64,000 nucleotides of DNA from Flavivirga rizhaonensis (lineage in GTDB: Bacteria > Bacteroidota > Bacteroidia > Flavobacteriales > Flavobacteriaceae): NCBI RefSeq assembly GCF_004791695.1, contig NZ_SRSO01000012.1:62001-126000 (forward strand). Reading direction: 5' to 3'. Each line of letters opens with the position of its first letter. The stretch's first letter is position 1. The notes beneath the pieces are model-generated. The model searched no databases and had not been told where the DNA came from. It was given only the letters and a program-made list of their open reading frames with translations. The position numbers and the translations under genes are program-made. Shown here in pieces: positions 44,268 to 53,726 of this stretch.

Positions 44268-45500
44268 TTATTTTTCCATACTATCTACTTCTTTTTGAGC
44301 ATTGTCTAAAATTAACTTAATATCTTTTGAAGTATTTATAACATCTAACACCAACTGATCGATAATATTGGCTATTTCAGACCAATTGCTTTTTCTTGGA
44401 AGCGATCGCGTTTTTTTATGTAATGCTTCTAATTTATGATAATAAGGTACTTCTTTATTCACATCTGCATCATACCAGGTAGATTTGCGACAACCAATAG
44501 CACCTTCTAAAGTTAGTAATTTATCATTTTCTTCGTTTACCGCATACTTAATAAACTGGTATGCTAAATCTTTGTGTTGGCTACCACTTCCAATAACATA
44601 CATCCAATATGCGTTTAAAGATGTTCCTTTTCCGTTTGGTCCAGCAGGAACATTTGTAATATCTACTTTTCCTTTAACTTTTGAATCTTTTAAAAACTCA
44701 CACATGGAAGCAAAACCAAACCAGTTCACCATCATTGCTAAATTACCATTAGCAAAAGCCATCCCCGATTTTACAGAGTCAAAATCTCTTGATTCCGGGT
44801 GTATGGCATTTAAATTTTGAAGTGCCTTTCTATAAAACACCATACCTTCAATAGCTTCTTCTGAATTTAATTTGATTTTTTTGTTAGTATCAAATAATTC
44901 CCCATTACGAGTCCATAATTGTAAGCAAAAATCGAAAACCGTATTGTGTCCGTCTGGAAACGCAGCAAAAGTAGTCCCATATAAATTATCTTCCGGTCTG
45001 TTAAAGAACTCTGCTACTTGCATTAAATCATCCCATGTTTTTGGAATCTCTAATGGTTTACCATAAGCTTTGTAAAAATTAACACCTTCTTCATCAGATT
45101 CGAACAAATCTTTTCTATAAATCAAACATTCTGGTCCGTCGTGAAATGGAAGTCCAACTATTTTATTATCAAATTCTTGTTTATATAACAGAGATCTTGA
45201 CCAGCCATTAGGAAAACCACTAGGAGCATTTTCATTAATATGTGGTGTTAAATCCTCAATGGCATTGGTAGCATACGCTTCAGCAATCCAATCTGTGTTT
45301 ATTAAAGATACGTCCCATGTACCATTAGCCAATCCATTTTCTTTTAAAATAGTATCATATAACGGATGTAAATCTAATGGCACTGCTTCTAACTCTAGAT
45401 TACAACCTGTTTCTTTGCAAAAAGAAGCCCAGATTTTATCTATAGCAGATTCAAATGCATCAAATTTTCGGACAGCGATTCTAAATTTATTTTGCGCCAT
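44268..45500 (-). CDS. Solute-binding-protein-fold protein without signal peptide (2 of 2)
   Basis: The 410-residue sequence resembles family 1 extracellular sugar-binding proteins (KFRIAVRKFDAFESAIDKIW; WDVSLINTDWIAEAYA; LPFHDGPECLIYRKDLFE; WMYVIGSGSQHKDLAYQFIKY). The N-terminus is [13 protein letters not shown], with no hydrophobic segment. The ATG overlaps the stop of the CaiB gene by 1 nt, so no signal peptide can be hidden upstream. No ABC permease or ATPase is encoded nearby. It is therefore probably cytoplasmic and may bind an acid or sugar ligand of the pathway, or be a repurposed enzyme or sensor. Confidence 0.8.
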   Translation of the reverse strand: MAQNKFRIAVRKFDAFESAIDKIWASFCKETGCNLELEAVPLDLHPLYDTILKENGLANGTWDVSLINTDWIAEAYATNAIEDLTPHINENAPSGFPNGWSRSLLYKQEFDNKIVGLPFHDGPECLIYRKDLFESDEEGVNFYKAYGKPLEIPKTWDDLMQVAEFFNRPEDNLYGTTFAAFPDGHNTVFDFCLQLWTRNGELFDTNKKIKLNSEEAIEGMVFYRKALQNLNAIHPESRDFDSVKSGMAFANGNLAMMVNWFGFASMCEFLKDSKVKGKVDITNVPAGPNGKGTSLNAYWMYVIGSGSQHKDLAYQFIKYAVNEENDKLLTLEGAIGCRKSTWYDADVNKEVPYYHKLEALHKKTRSLPRKSNWSEIANIIDQLVLDVINTSKDIKLILDNAQKEVDSMEK

Positions 45501-46645
45501 TAGTTAGTAATTAATTCGTTTATAATGGCATTTGTATGTTCTCCTAAAGACGGAGATCCTAATGATGATTTCAATAATTGTCCATCAATTTTAATCGGAC
45601 AACGTGTCGTTTCATACTCAAAACCATCTCCCATCGTAACTTTTTGAATCATATCCAACACTTTAAATCCATCGTGATCAAAAAGTGTATCCCAATCCAT
45701 AACACTAGCACACCAAATATCTGCTGGTTCTAAAATTGATAACCATTTTTCAGTGGTATCGGTTTTTAAATGTGTTGCTAAAATTTCTTTTATTTCGTCT
45801 CGTTGTGTAAACCAACTAGCTACTTCCGGATAATTCTTAAGTGTGTCACAGCCTAATAATTCTCCTAAAAAAGGAATTGCTCCCATAGCTAAAGCCAAAT
45901 ACCCATTACTAGTTTCATAAACACCGTATGGTGCTCCTAAATAGGCATGTGCATTATTACTTACTGTACGCTCTGTTGGTTGTCCGCCATCGTGGTAATA
46001 GGTCGTAATCGTTTCAAATTGAAAATCTAAAATAGACTCCAACATACTCACAGAAACTTTTGTTCCTTTACCTGTTTTAGCCTTTTTAACCAGTGCTGCT
46101 AAAATACCCTGTGCTAAATGCGATCCAGATAAAATATCAACAATAGCTAACCCCATTGGTACTGGCCCATTTCCTGCATTGCCACTTAACCAGGTTAAAC
46201 CTGATAAAGACTGGACTAATAAATCCTGACCTGGTTTCAATTTCCAAGGACCTTCATTTCCATATCCAGAAATACTACCATAAACAATGGATGGATTTAT
46301 TTTCTGAATCGTTTCATAATCAAACCCTAAACGCTCTATAACACCTGGTCTAAAATTATGTACCAATACATCGGCTTTTTCAATTAATTTTAAAACACGC
46401 TGCTTATCAACATCATTTTTTAAATCGGCTTGAAAACTTTCTTTATTTCTATTAATAGCTCTAAAAACAGATGACTCCCCATTTAAAATAACGTTAGAAA
46501 CATATAACTGTCTACAAATATCTCCTGTTTCCGGGCGTTCAACTTTTATCACTCTAGCTCCTAAATCCGCTAATCTTAATGTAGCTGATGGAGCCGATAA
46601 AAACTGACTTAAATCTACAATCAATATATCTTCTAATGGTTTCAT
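45500..46645 (-). CDS. CaiB/BaiF class III CoA-transferase (2 of 2)
   Basis: The 381-residue protein is a family III CoA-transferase: start [53 protein letters not shown], and the catalytic Asp170 in [10 protein letters not shown], equivalent to Asp169 of formyl-CoA transferase. These enzymes move CoA between carboxylic acids. It is strongly similar throughout to the protein at 47169 and may pair with it as a heteromer or act on a different acid. It overlaps the downstream binding-protein gene (TAATG). Confidence 0.93.
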   Translation of the reverse strand: MKPLEDILIVDLSQFLSAPSATLRLADLGARVIKVERPETGDICRQLYVSNVILNGESSVFRAINRNKESFQADLKNDVDKQRVLKLIEKADVLVHNFRPGVIERLGFDYETIQKINPSIVYGSISGYGNEGPWKLKPGQDLLVQSLSGLTWLSGNAGNGPVPMGLAIVDILSGSHLAQGILAALVKKAKTGKGTKVSVSMLESILDFQFETITTYYHDGGQPTERTVSNNAHAYLGAPYGVYETSNGYLALAMGAIPFLGELLGCDTLKNYPEVASWFTQRDEIKEILATHLKTDTTEKWLSILEPADIWCASVMDWDTLFDHDGFKVLDMIQKVTMGDGFEYETTRCPIKIDGQLLKSSLGSPSLGEHTNAIINELITN

Positions 46646-46653
46646 TTTAATAA

Positions 46654-47157
46654 CTACTTTTTAAAATTTTCAGGATTCCGATATTTGACTGTTTGCAAAT
46701 GCTCGCAATACAACACTAATTCCCCAGGATGCTTATAGACTTCGTAACTCACCGTTATTAGCCCCATTTCATTATATTTCGGAATTTTATTTAAATGGGT
46801 TCGCACAGTATAAATTGTATCATCTATAAACACGGGTTTAATGAATCGAAGCTTATCATAACCATAGCTGAAAGTATTGACATTGTTATTGGCCATAAGT
46901 CCCAATCCTAAACTAAAAACCATGGCTCCCGCGACCAAACGTTTTCCGAACAGCCCATCTTCTTCGGCAAAAACCTGATCACCAACATAGGGATGCATAT
47001 CAAGTACCAAACCATTGAAAAGCATAGCTTCTCCTTCTGAAATTGTTCTTCTAATGGAACGGTCTTTTTGTCCAATTTTAAAGTCTTCATACATCCATTC
47101 TTCTGTATTGTAAACAGGAATGTCTTTATGTTGTTCTATAGGTGTATTTTCTGACAT
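46654..47157 (-). CDS. MaoC-family hotdog protein lacking the catalytic His
   Basis: The 167-residue protein has the MaoC fold pattern and aligns with the intact paralogue at 40423 ([16 protein letters not shown] versus [16 protein letters not shown]). In the active-site stretch it has [10 protein letters not shown], where the Asp remains but the His five residues later is a Val, and the following IAHG is LVAG. A normal hydratase dyad is therefore absent. It may have another thioester role or a structural one. It lies between the two CaiB genes with gaps of 8 and 11 nt. Confidence 0.85.
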   Translation of the reverse strand: MSENTPIEQHKDIPVYNTEEWMYEDFKIGQKDRSIRRTISEGEAMLFNGLVLDMHPYVGDQVFAEEDGLFGKRLVAGAMVFSLGLGLMANNNVNTFSYGYDKLRFIKPVFIDDTIYTVRTHLNKIPKYNEMGLITVSYEVYKHPGELVLYCEHLQTVKYRNPENFKK

Positions 47158-47168
47158 AGCTTTAAATT

Positions 47169-48311
47169 TTACAGGTTGAATTCATTTATAATAGCTTCAG
47201 TATTCTCGCCTACCCCAGGCGCAGGTTTAGAAGCATAGATACGTTCGTTATCTAAACGAATAGGACATCGTGTTGTATGCACTTCTTCGCCCGAATTTAA
47301 TTGTAACTTTTGATCCATTCCCAAAACCTTATAAGCTTCATGATTGAGCAATGTTTTATAATCGTAAACATCTGAACACCAAATACCACTAGCATCTAAA
47401 ATTTCCAACCATTCATTTGTATTCTTTTTAATAAGAACATCTCTAAGGATATTCATAATGTCATCACGCTGTTCAAACCATGATTTTGAATCTGTATAAG
47501 ATTCTAGTTCTGTACACTCCAAAAGCTTAGCAAGGTTTATTAAAGACCCCATTGCTAATGAGATATAGCCATCTTTGGTTTTATAAACACCATAAGGTGC
47601 TCCTAGGTAAGCATGTGCAGATCCTTGTTCTGCCTTTTTTGGTAATTGATTTCCATCGTTTAAATACGTAGTAATAACTTCAAACTGAAAATCTAACATA
47701 GATTCCAACAAACTAACTTCTACTAAAGATCCTTTGTTTGTTTTTCCTCTTTTTATAATTGCTGCTAAGATCCCATGAACCAAATGTGTTCCTGTAATAA
47801 GGTCGGCAGTAGCCAAGCCCATAGGAACGGGTTCGTCATTTTTATTTCCAGTTAAATTAACTAAACCGGACATGCACTGTACTAATAAATCCTGACCTGG
47901 TTTTTTAGCCCAAGGTCCTTCTGTTCCATATCCTGTAACGGTTGCATAAACGAGTTGGGGGTTAATTTCCTGTACCGTTTTATAGTCTAACCCTATTTTT
48001 TCCATCACACCAGGACGGAAATTGTGGGTCATCACATCCGCTTGCTCAATTAACTTTTTCACACGATTTAAATCATCTGCATCTTTTAAATTGGCTGCAT
48101 AAGATTCTTTATTTCTATTTACGGTATGAAAAACCAAACTACTATCATCAACAAATAAATTCTTAATAGCTATTTGTCTACCACCTTCACCATGAACAGG
48201 TCTTTCAATCTTTATCACTCTGGCTCCTAAATCTGCTAGTCTTAATCCAGCGGATGGTCCTGCCATAAACTGACAAAACTCAAGTACCAAAATACCTTCT
48301 AATGGCTTCAT
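47169..48311 (-). CDS. CaiB/BaiF class III CoA-transferase (1 of 2)
   Basis: The 380-residue protein has the same layout as the protein at 45500: [46 protein letters not shown], and Asp170 in [10 protein letters not shown] as the catalytic residue. Both proteins share [10 protein letters not shown] and TTRCPI motifs and are clearly paralogues produced by duplication. The gene begins 1 nt after the stop of the binding-protein-like gene at 48313, so the two are translationally linked. Confidence 0.93.
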   Translation of the reverse strand: MKPLEGILVLEFCQFMAGPSAGLRLADLGARVIKIERPVHGEGGRQIAIKNLFVDDSSLVFHTVNRNKESYAANLKDADDLNRVKKLIEQADVMTHNFRPGVMEKIGLDYKTVQEINPQLVYATVTGYGTEGPWAKKPGQDLLVQCMSGLVNLTGNKNDEPVPMGLATADLITGTHLVHGILAAIIKRGKTNKGSLVEVSLLESMLDFQFEVITTYLNDGNQLPKKAEQGSAHAYLGAPYGVYKTKDGYISLAMGSLINLAKLLECTELESYTDSKSWFEQRDDIMNILRDVLIKKNTNEWLEILDASGIWCSDVYDYKTLLNHEAYKVLGMDQKLQLNSGEEVHTTRCPIRLDNERIYASKPAPGVGENTEAIINEFNL

Positions 48312-48312
48312 A

Positions 48313-49467
48313 TTAAATCTCTAATGATTTTTTATATAATTCATTCAATCCTACAAGAAGGCTTTTCTCATCACCTCCATTCATTAAATAACCTCTAATC
48401 GGGACGCCTGCTCTATCTTGAAAATACATATGTCCGTTATAACGTGGGCGTAAAAAAGCGCGATCTAAAGCTGGTAAGGTATTCTTAAAGAAATTAGCCG
48501 TTAGACTATTAGTATATTCATCTGTCCAAGCTTTTCTGTGTCCAGGTTGACCACCGCCGTCGAAAAACACTGTTTTTTGACAAGCTTCAGAACCCACATA
48601 CTCCACATACTTCATTATCGTTTCTAATTCTTTTGCTTTAGCAGAAACAGCTAATCCTGTACCTCCCAAAGTAGAAATAGCTTTACCAAAACCTTCTATA
48701 TCTACCATATCATGAAAATGCAGTAACTTTCGTGCATAGCCATTTCTACTATAGTTTGTGTATCCGTAAGCCCAAGGGCAATACGCGTATTTATCGGTAA
48801 GTGTCATGGCTTCATATATTTGAATTGGATTCCAATCGTAAATTTGCGGATCCATTTCTACTGCCAATGCGCGTAATAACTGCAATGCTTTTACTCCAAT
48901 TTCTTCACTTACTACATGATTTTTGGAAGTACAAACCTCTTCACCTAAATTACAACACATCATATAAAAATTCATTAATGTGTCTTGTGGAATTCCTGGC
49001 ATGATAACTAAACCTGCTTTAGCTAAAGCTAATAAATCGTCATATGTTTCTGGAAGTTTAAATCCTTTTTCTGCAAGAATATCTGGTCTGCTTGCTGCAA
49101 CAGGTGTGGCGGCATCAACAGCTAATGCCCACTGATGACCGTTTGATGAGTAACTTTCATGAGAACGCCCTACTGTGTTTTCTGCTAAATCGTCCATAAA
49201 TGCTTTAGGTAAATACTTATCTAAAGGTAAAATCACATTATTTTTACCTGCAAAGCCAGCCCAAGGATGATCAATAATAAGCAGATCATATCGTTTTGCC
49301 AGCTCGTTTATAGGCTCATCTGCAAAAGCTTGTAACGACCTCTTTTCCCATGTAATATCTACATTTGGGTTTAATTCTGAAAAACGCTGTGCTGTGGCTA
49401 CCATAGATGTAAAACCTCTACTATGGTTCCATGTTATTCCTTTTAATTGTATTCTTTTTGTACTCAT
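48313..49467 (-). CDS. Solute-binding-protein-fold protein without signal peptide (1 of 2)
   Basis: The 384-residue protein resembles family 1 solute-binding proteins: [60 protein letters not shown], and the closing [15 protein letters not shown] and [11 protein letters not shown]. It starts [13 protein letters not shown], with no signal peptide. The upstream RhaT gene ends only 9 nt before the start, leaving no room for one. It is only distantly like the second binding protein at 44268. A cytoplasmic ligand-binding or catalytic role is inferred. Confidence 0.8.
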   Translation of the reverse strand: MSTKRIQLKGITWNHSRGFTSMVATAQRFSELNPNVDITWEKRSLQAFADEPINELAKRYDLLIIDHPWAGFAGKNNVILPLDKYLPKAFMDDLAENTVGRSHESYSSNGHQWALAVDAATPVAASRPDILAEKGFKLPETYDDLLALAKAGLVIMPGIPQDTLMNFYMMCCNLGEEVCTSKNHVVSEEIGVKALQLLRALAVEMDPQIYDWNPIQIYEAMTLTDKYAYCPWAYGYTNYSRNGYARKLLHFHDMVDIEGFGKAISTLGGTGLAVSAKAKELETIMKYVEYVGSEACQKTVFFDGGGQPGHRKAWTDEYTNSLTANFFKNTLPALDRAFLRPRYNGHMYFQDRAGVPIRGYLMNGGDEKSLLVGLNELYKKSLEI

Positions 49468-49476
49468 TCTTATATT

Positions 49477-50544
49477 TTAATGTACTACTAGTTGCTCTCC
49501 TAAGACTGTTCCGTATGCCATTATTACAAATGAAATAATCAACACTCCTAAGGCTATTAATAATATCATATTTGTTTTTTTAGTCACTTGAACCCATTCT
49601 TTCATAATAATACCAACAATGTAGCTAAAGAAGATCAACATAGACATGTGGATTACCCAACTTGCATAGCCATAATCTCCCATTTGAACATGTCCTATTC
49701 CGTAAAAGAAAAACTGTCCGTACCATAAAGCACCACTTAAAATGGACATTCCAAGGTTAAGAGTAAAATACTTTTTACCTACCCCTTTAACATCAACAAT
49801 TTCTTTTAATGTACCATTTCTTAAACCCGCTATTGTAAACCAAATAAAGTTCGTAATAAATGCACCTCCTGTAGACAATATTAAATTAGCATTTCCTTCA
49901 AAATTACCAGCACCATACTCTCCTGCTATTTCTGCTACAGGCGCTCCTACTGTAAGTGATATACCAAAAACTGCAGACAAAATACCAGCAATTAAAGTTA
50001 GTGTCAATCCTTTTTTCATATTAAAGGTTATAGCGTCTCCTTTATTGGCATTATTTGCTTTTAAATCTTTTTCTTTTCTATAACCTGCTAAACCGCAAAT
50101 AACAATCCCGATAAGTGCCACAAACATTCCTAAAAAGATAATAGCCCCACCCGGTTCATTAAACTTTTTAAATAAAGCACCTTCCAATGTTAAAGGCACA
50201 ATAGTTCCTAATATTGCTGAAATACCAATAGATATGGTATAAGTCAACGAATATCCTATATGCCTAATAGCAAAACCAAAACACATCCCTCCAAAGCCAT
50301 AAATAGCTCCCAATAAAGTGGCATTTACCAAAACATCTGTTGGTGATTCACTAAAAACATCCAATAAATTAGGAACTGTTAAAAACCCTATTAAAAAAGG
50401 AAAAATAAACCATGCAAAAGATGCTTGGACAATCCAATAGGAATCCCATGACCATTTTTTTACTTTTTGAAAAGGAACGTAACACGTAGAAGCTGCAACA
50501 CCTCCAACTGCATGGATTAAGGTACCTAATATCGGATTTGCCAT
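49477..50544 (-). CDS. RhaT-like sugar:proton symporter
   Basis: The 355-residue inner membrane protein has ten predicted helices and the L-rhamnose-proton symporter (RhaT) pattern: LGTLIHAVGGVAASTCYVPF, GAIYGFGGMCFGFAIRHIGYSL, SGALWYGQFFFYGIGHVQMG. Family members import L-rhamnose and related sugars. No rhamnose isomerase, kinase or aldolase is present in the window, so the substrate here may be different. It is the first gene of the minus-strand cluster, facing the IclR gene across a palindrome-containing spacer. Confidence 0.88.
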   Translation of the reverse strand: MANPILGTLIHAVGGVAASTCYVPFQKVKKWSWDSYWIVQASFAWFIFPFLIGFLTVPNLLDVFSESPTDVLVNATLLGAIYGFGGMCFGFAIRHIGYSLTYTISIGISAILGTIVPLTLEGALFKKFNEPGGAIIFLGMFVALIGIVICGLAGYRKEKDLKANNANKGDAITFNMKKGLTLTLIAGILSAVFGISLTVGAPVAEIAGEYGAGNFEGNANLILSTGGAFITNFIWFTIAGLRNGTLKEIVDVKGVGKKYFTLNLGMSILSGALWYGQFFFYGIGHVQMGDYGYASWVIHMSMLIFFSYIVGIIMKEWVQVTKKTNMILLIALGVLIISFVIMAYGTVLGEQLVVH

Positions 50545-50560
50545 AATTGTTTAGTTTTAA

Positions 50561-50591
50561 ATATTTTCACATATTTTATATGCGAAAATAT
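50561..50591. promoter_or_regulatory. Palindrome in the rhaT-like/iclR divergent promoter region
   Basis: ATATTTTCACATA and TATGCGAAAATAT form 13-nt arms with one mismatch around the spacer TTTTA. It sits between the two divergent starts and is the best candidate operator for the IclR-type regulator. The surroundings are very AT-rich, so chance is a possible explanation. Confidence 0.5.
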
Positions 50592-50657
50592 ATTTTATAT
50601 ATGAAAAAAACAAGAATCAAATAGTTTTTATTAATATTGCATTCAATATAGTTTTAA

Positions 50658-51428
50658 ATGACCAAAACAACCTCAACAAAATATAACGCGCCTGCATTAG
50701 ACAAGGGTCTTGATATCATTGAATATTTATCTCAAGAGGGTATCCCTTTAACTCAGGTTGAAATTGCTCAGGGTATTGACAGGACTCCCAGTGAAATATA
50801 CAGAATGCTTATATGTCTGGAGGAAAGAGGTTATTTAATAAGAGGGTCTAACGCAGGCAAATACAGGTTATCTTTAAAAATGTATAATCTGTCTCATACG
50901 CACACCCCTTTTGATGAATTGAAACGTGTCGCCAGTCTCCCCATGCAACACTTATCTGAAACCACAAGACAATCTTGTCATTTAAGTATCATTAATAATG
51001 ATCAATTACTGGTTATTTATCAAATGAGAAGTCCTAGTCCTGTATCGTTATCGATTGAAGAAGGAACGCATTTCCCTCTATCTATGACAACATCTGGAGG
51101 AACGCTACTGTCTATGTTTTCAAAAGAAAAAAGACTTGCTATTTTATCGAGAGATAACCATTTTAAAACCTGGAACAATGAGCAAAAAGAGAACCTTCTT
51201 TCTATTATTGAAAACATAGAAAAAGATGGTTACAGATCTTCGAAAAGTAAGCTAACTGGTGGTGTTACAGATATCGCCGTTCCTCTTGGATCTAAAAACT
51301 CTAGCATAAAAGCTGTTTTAGCTATTTCAATTTTTTCTTCTAGCCTAGAAGAAGACACCAATATTGATACCATCATCAATGCTCTTAAAAAAACACAGCT
51401 TGAGATAAATCAATTAATAGGGAGTTAA
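50658..51428 (+). CDS. IclR-family transcriptional regulator
   Basis: The 256-residue protein has an N-terminal winged helix (LDIIEYLSQEGIPLTQVEIAQ with RTPSEIYRMLICLEERGYL, about 15-65) and a C-terminal IclR effector domain (about 85-250, with SGGTLLSMFSKEKR-like segment and GGVTDIAVPLG). IclR proteins bind small acids or sugars and control nearby catabolic operons. Its divergent placement next to the rhaT-like cluster makes that cluster its likely target. Confidence 0.92.
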   Translation: MTKTTSTKYNAPALDKGLDIIEYLSQEGIPLTQVEIAQGIDRTPSEIYRMLICLEERGYLIRGSNAGKYRLSLKMYNLSHTHTPFDELKRVASLPMQHLSETTRQSCHLSIINNDQLLVIYQMRSPSPVSLSIEEGTHFPLSMTTSGGTLLSMFSKEKRLAILSRDNHFKTWNNEQKENLLSIIENIEKDGYRSSKSKLTGGVTDIAVPLGSKNSSIKAVLAISIFSSSLEEDTNIDTIINALKKTQLEINQLIGS

Positions 51429-51592
51429 TCATCCTTCTTTTATATTCTTTAAAAACCATATGCTCCTTCATTTTAATCAAATGATGTTTTTATAATGCCA
51501 GTTTTTTCTTAATTTTATTTTTAGATATCTAACATATTTAATGCTTTAATAGCAGTTATTTTATTGTTACACCTCAAATCAAAATTAAAAAA

Positions 51593-52384
51593 ATGAAAAC
51601 ATTAAAAACAGTATCGGCATTAACTATTTTATCTGTACTTTTTATATTTATATCATGTTCGAGTAGTGATGATTCTGAATCTGATCCAAAAACAGAAGTT
51701 TGCACCAAAACTTGTGATAAAGGCTTTGTGCTTAATACTGATTCCTGTGAATGTGAAAAGGAAGTTTGTACTAAAACATGTGATGGTAATTTTATTTTAA
51801 ATGCGGACACATGTGAGTGTGAAGAATTCATTGCAAAAGTCATTGAAGTGGATGCTTCTGTTGTGACCTTAACAGAAGATTGGAAAAAACGCACCACTAT
51901 TGCTGATTATACAGGAGAAGGATATATTGTTTGGGAAGGACCTGGACAAACCTGGAAAGGCAACATAGGTGAAGTTGGTAAATTAACTTATACTATCGAT
52001 GTCCCAAAAGCAGGTACTTATCTTTTTCAATGGCGATCTTATATAGCAAAAAAAGCAGATGTAGATCCTTGGGCAGAGCATAATGACAGCTGGTTAAAAT
52101 TCCCAGATGCAGATGACTTCTTCGCAGAACGAGTCGGAGGTAGTATTCTATACCCTAAAGGTTCTGGAAAGTCACCAAATCCAGCTGGTGAAAACGGTAA
52201 CGGTTTCTTTAAAATATATATGAATGATGTTGATAAATGGTCTATAACGACTAGCACATCAGACAGTAACGCACATCAAATCTATGTTACTTTTAATGAA
52301 GCAAAAGCATATACTGTTGAAATTGCAGCAAGATCAGATTTTCATGCTATAGATTCTTTTAGGCTTACAGAACAGAAACCTTGA
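51593..52384 (+). CDS. Surface lipoprotein with two cysteine repeats and a C-terminal beta-domain
   Basis: The 263-residue protein has an SPII signal (FIFISCSSSDDSE). It is followed by two 22-residue repeats of the form EVCTKTCD-x10-CECE (C-x3-C-x10-C-x-C, EGF-like) encoded by a 66-bp tandem repeat at 51695-51826. The C-terminal 185 residues (WEGPGQTWKGNIGEVGKLTY; GTYLFQWRSYIA; HAIDSFRLTEQ) look like a carbohydrate-binding beta-sandwich that resembles galactose-binding modules. Function is unknown; position suggests glycan binding at the surface. A possible promoter lies in the 163-nt gap before it. Confidence 0.7.
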   Translation: MKTLKTVSALTILSVLFIFISCSSSDDSESDPKTEVCTKTCDKGFVLNTDSCECEKEVCTKTCDGNFILNADTCECEEFIAKVIEVDASVVTLTEDWKKRTTIADYTGEGYIVWEGPGQTWKGNIGEVGKLTYTIDVPKAGTYLFQWRSYIAKKADVDPWAEHNDSWLKFPDADDFFAERVGGSILYPKGSGKSPNPAGENGNGFFKIYMNDVDKWSITTSTSDSNAHQIYVTFNEAKAYTVEIAARSDFHAIDSFRLTEQKP

Positions 52385-52508
52385 TGCCTTAATTGGCTGT
52401 ATTAAAAAAGAATTCATTTTTGATTGATTTTGTGCGGACTTCGGAAGTTTATTCGTTTTTATATTGATGAGATACTATTTGGAGTTTGACAAGAAAACAA
52501 TATACAAA

Positions 52509-53699
52509 ATGCTATTTACTTTAAATCTTAGAATAATAAAACTATTACTAGTTATGTTTCTAATTATTGGTTGTAATAAAACCAGTAATTATAGTTATAA
52601 AAATGATTTAGAGCTAATAAAAACCCATACCGATTATATAGAATTAACAGAAAATAAAGGCAAGGCCAGACTTATAATTTGTCCGCAATATCAAGGTAAA
52701 ATTATTACAAGTACGCACAGTGGTATAAATGGCTCCAGTAATGGATGGCTTAACAGGGGTGCCATAAATAAACAAAATCTGAATGGAAAAGGTATTGGAG
52801 GTGAAGACAGAATCTGGATAGGTCCTTTAGGCGGCCAGTTTTCTTTTTACTTTCAACAAATCAAACCATTAAATGAAGAAAATTGGCAAGTTCCCAGTGC
52901 TTTAGAAAACAAAACTTTTAATGAAATATCTAAAACAGATACACAAGTGTGGTTAGAAAACACTATGGAGCTTACTAATTTTCAAGGGACTACTTTAAAG
53001 TTAAACCTTAAACGACATATCTCCATTTTAGACAAAAAAAGGATTGAAGAAAACTTAAAATTTAAATTAAACGCTTCTATTGATTTTGTTGCTTACAATA
53101 GTTCTCATACCCTTAAAAATATAGATTCTATTGGCTGGAAAAAAGAAACAGGGTTAGCATCTATATGGAGTGCTGGTATGTTTGAAGGTAGTGATAACAC
53201 GTCTGTTATTATCCCTCTTAAAAATAATGGTTCCATGACCAACATATATAAATACTTGGGGCCTTTAAACACTAATCGATTATATACAAAAGGAAAAACC
53301 CTTCTTTACAAAACAGATGGTAAATACAGGAGCAAGATTGGAGTTCCTCATAAATTTGCCCCAGAAATCTATGGATGCTACTCTAAAGACAAAAAACGAT
53401 TAACTATTATTCAATATCAAAAAACAAATGATAGTCTTTTTTTTAATTCGGATGTTTCTATCCAAAAAGCCCCTTATGATGGAGAAGTTATTCCTATTTA
53501 CAATAACGGGACTATGGATTTTTCGGCTACAAATGACATTAGTTTTTTTGAATTAGAGTCTACTTCTGCGATGAGAGAGCTTCAACCTAATGAAACTATC
53601 AAGCATTTTCACAGAGTATATCATTTCTCAGGAAATTTTAATGACTTGAACGCTATTTCTAAAACACTTTTAAATTTCGACCTCAATGAAATAAAATAA
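52509..53699 (+). CDS. DUF6786-like lipoprotein
   Basis: The 396-residue protein has an SPII signal (LLLVMFLIIGCNK) when started at the ATG at 52509; starting at 52467 would add a poor leader. The body contains KARLIICPQYQGKIITST, GGEDRIWIGPLGGQFSFYF and TMELTNFQGT, the pattern of the DUF6786 group in Bacteroidota. I recall this group as a beta-sandwich related to sugar mutarotase folds, but no activity is known. It converges with the sulfatase gene with 27 nt between stops. Confidence 0.7.
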   Translation: MLFTLNLRIIKLLLVMFLIIGCNKTSNYSYKNDLELIKTHTDYIELTENKGKARLIICPQYQGKIITSTHSGINGSSNGWLNRGAINKQNLNGKGIGGEDRIWIGPLGGQFSFYFQQIKPLNEENWQVPSALENKTFNEISKTDTQVWLENTMELTNFQGTTLKLNLKRHISILDKKRIEENLKFKLNASIDFVAYNSSHTLKNIDSIGWKKETGLASIWSAGMFEGSDNTSVIIPLKNNGSMTNIYKYLGPLNTNRLYTKGKTLLYKTDGKYRSKIGVPHKFAPEIYGCYSKDKKRLTIIQYQKTNDSLFFNSDVSIQKAPYDGEVIPIYNNGTMDFSATNDISFFELESTSAMRELQPNETIKHFHRVYHFSGNFNDLNAISKTLLNFDLNEIK

Positions 53700-53726
53700 A
53701 ACTTTTAAACATCATAACTCTTAATT

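Noticed and set aside
44268..49467. Reading the two binding-protein genes as a normal ABC sugar importer
   Set aside because: There is no signal peptide, no permease or ATPase gene, and the neighbours are cytoplasmic enzymes.
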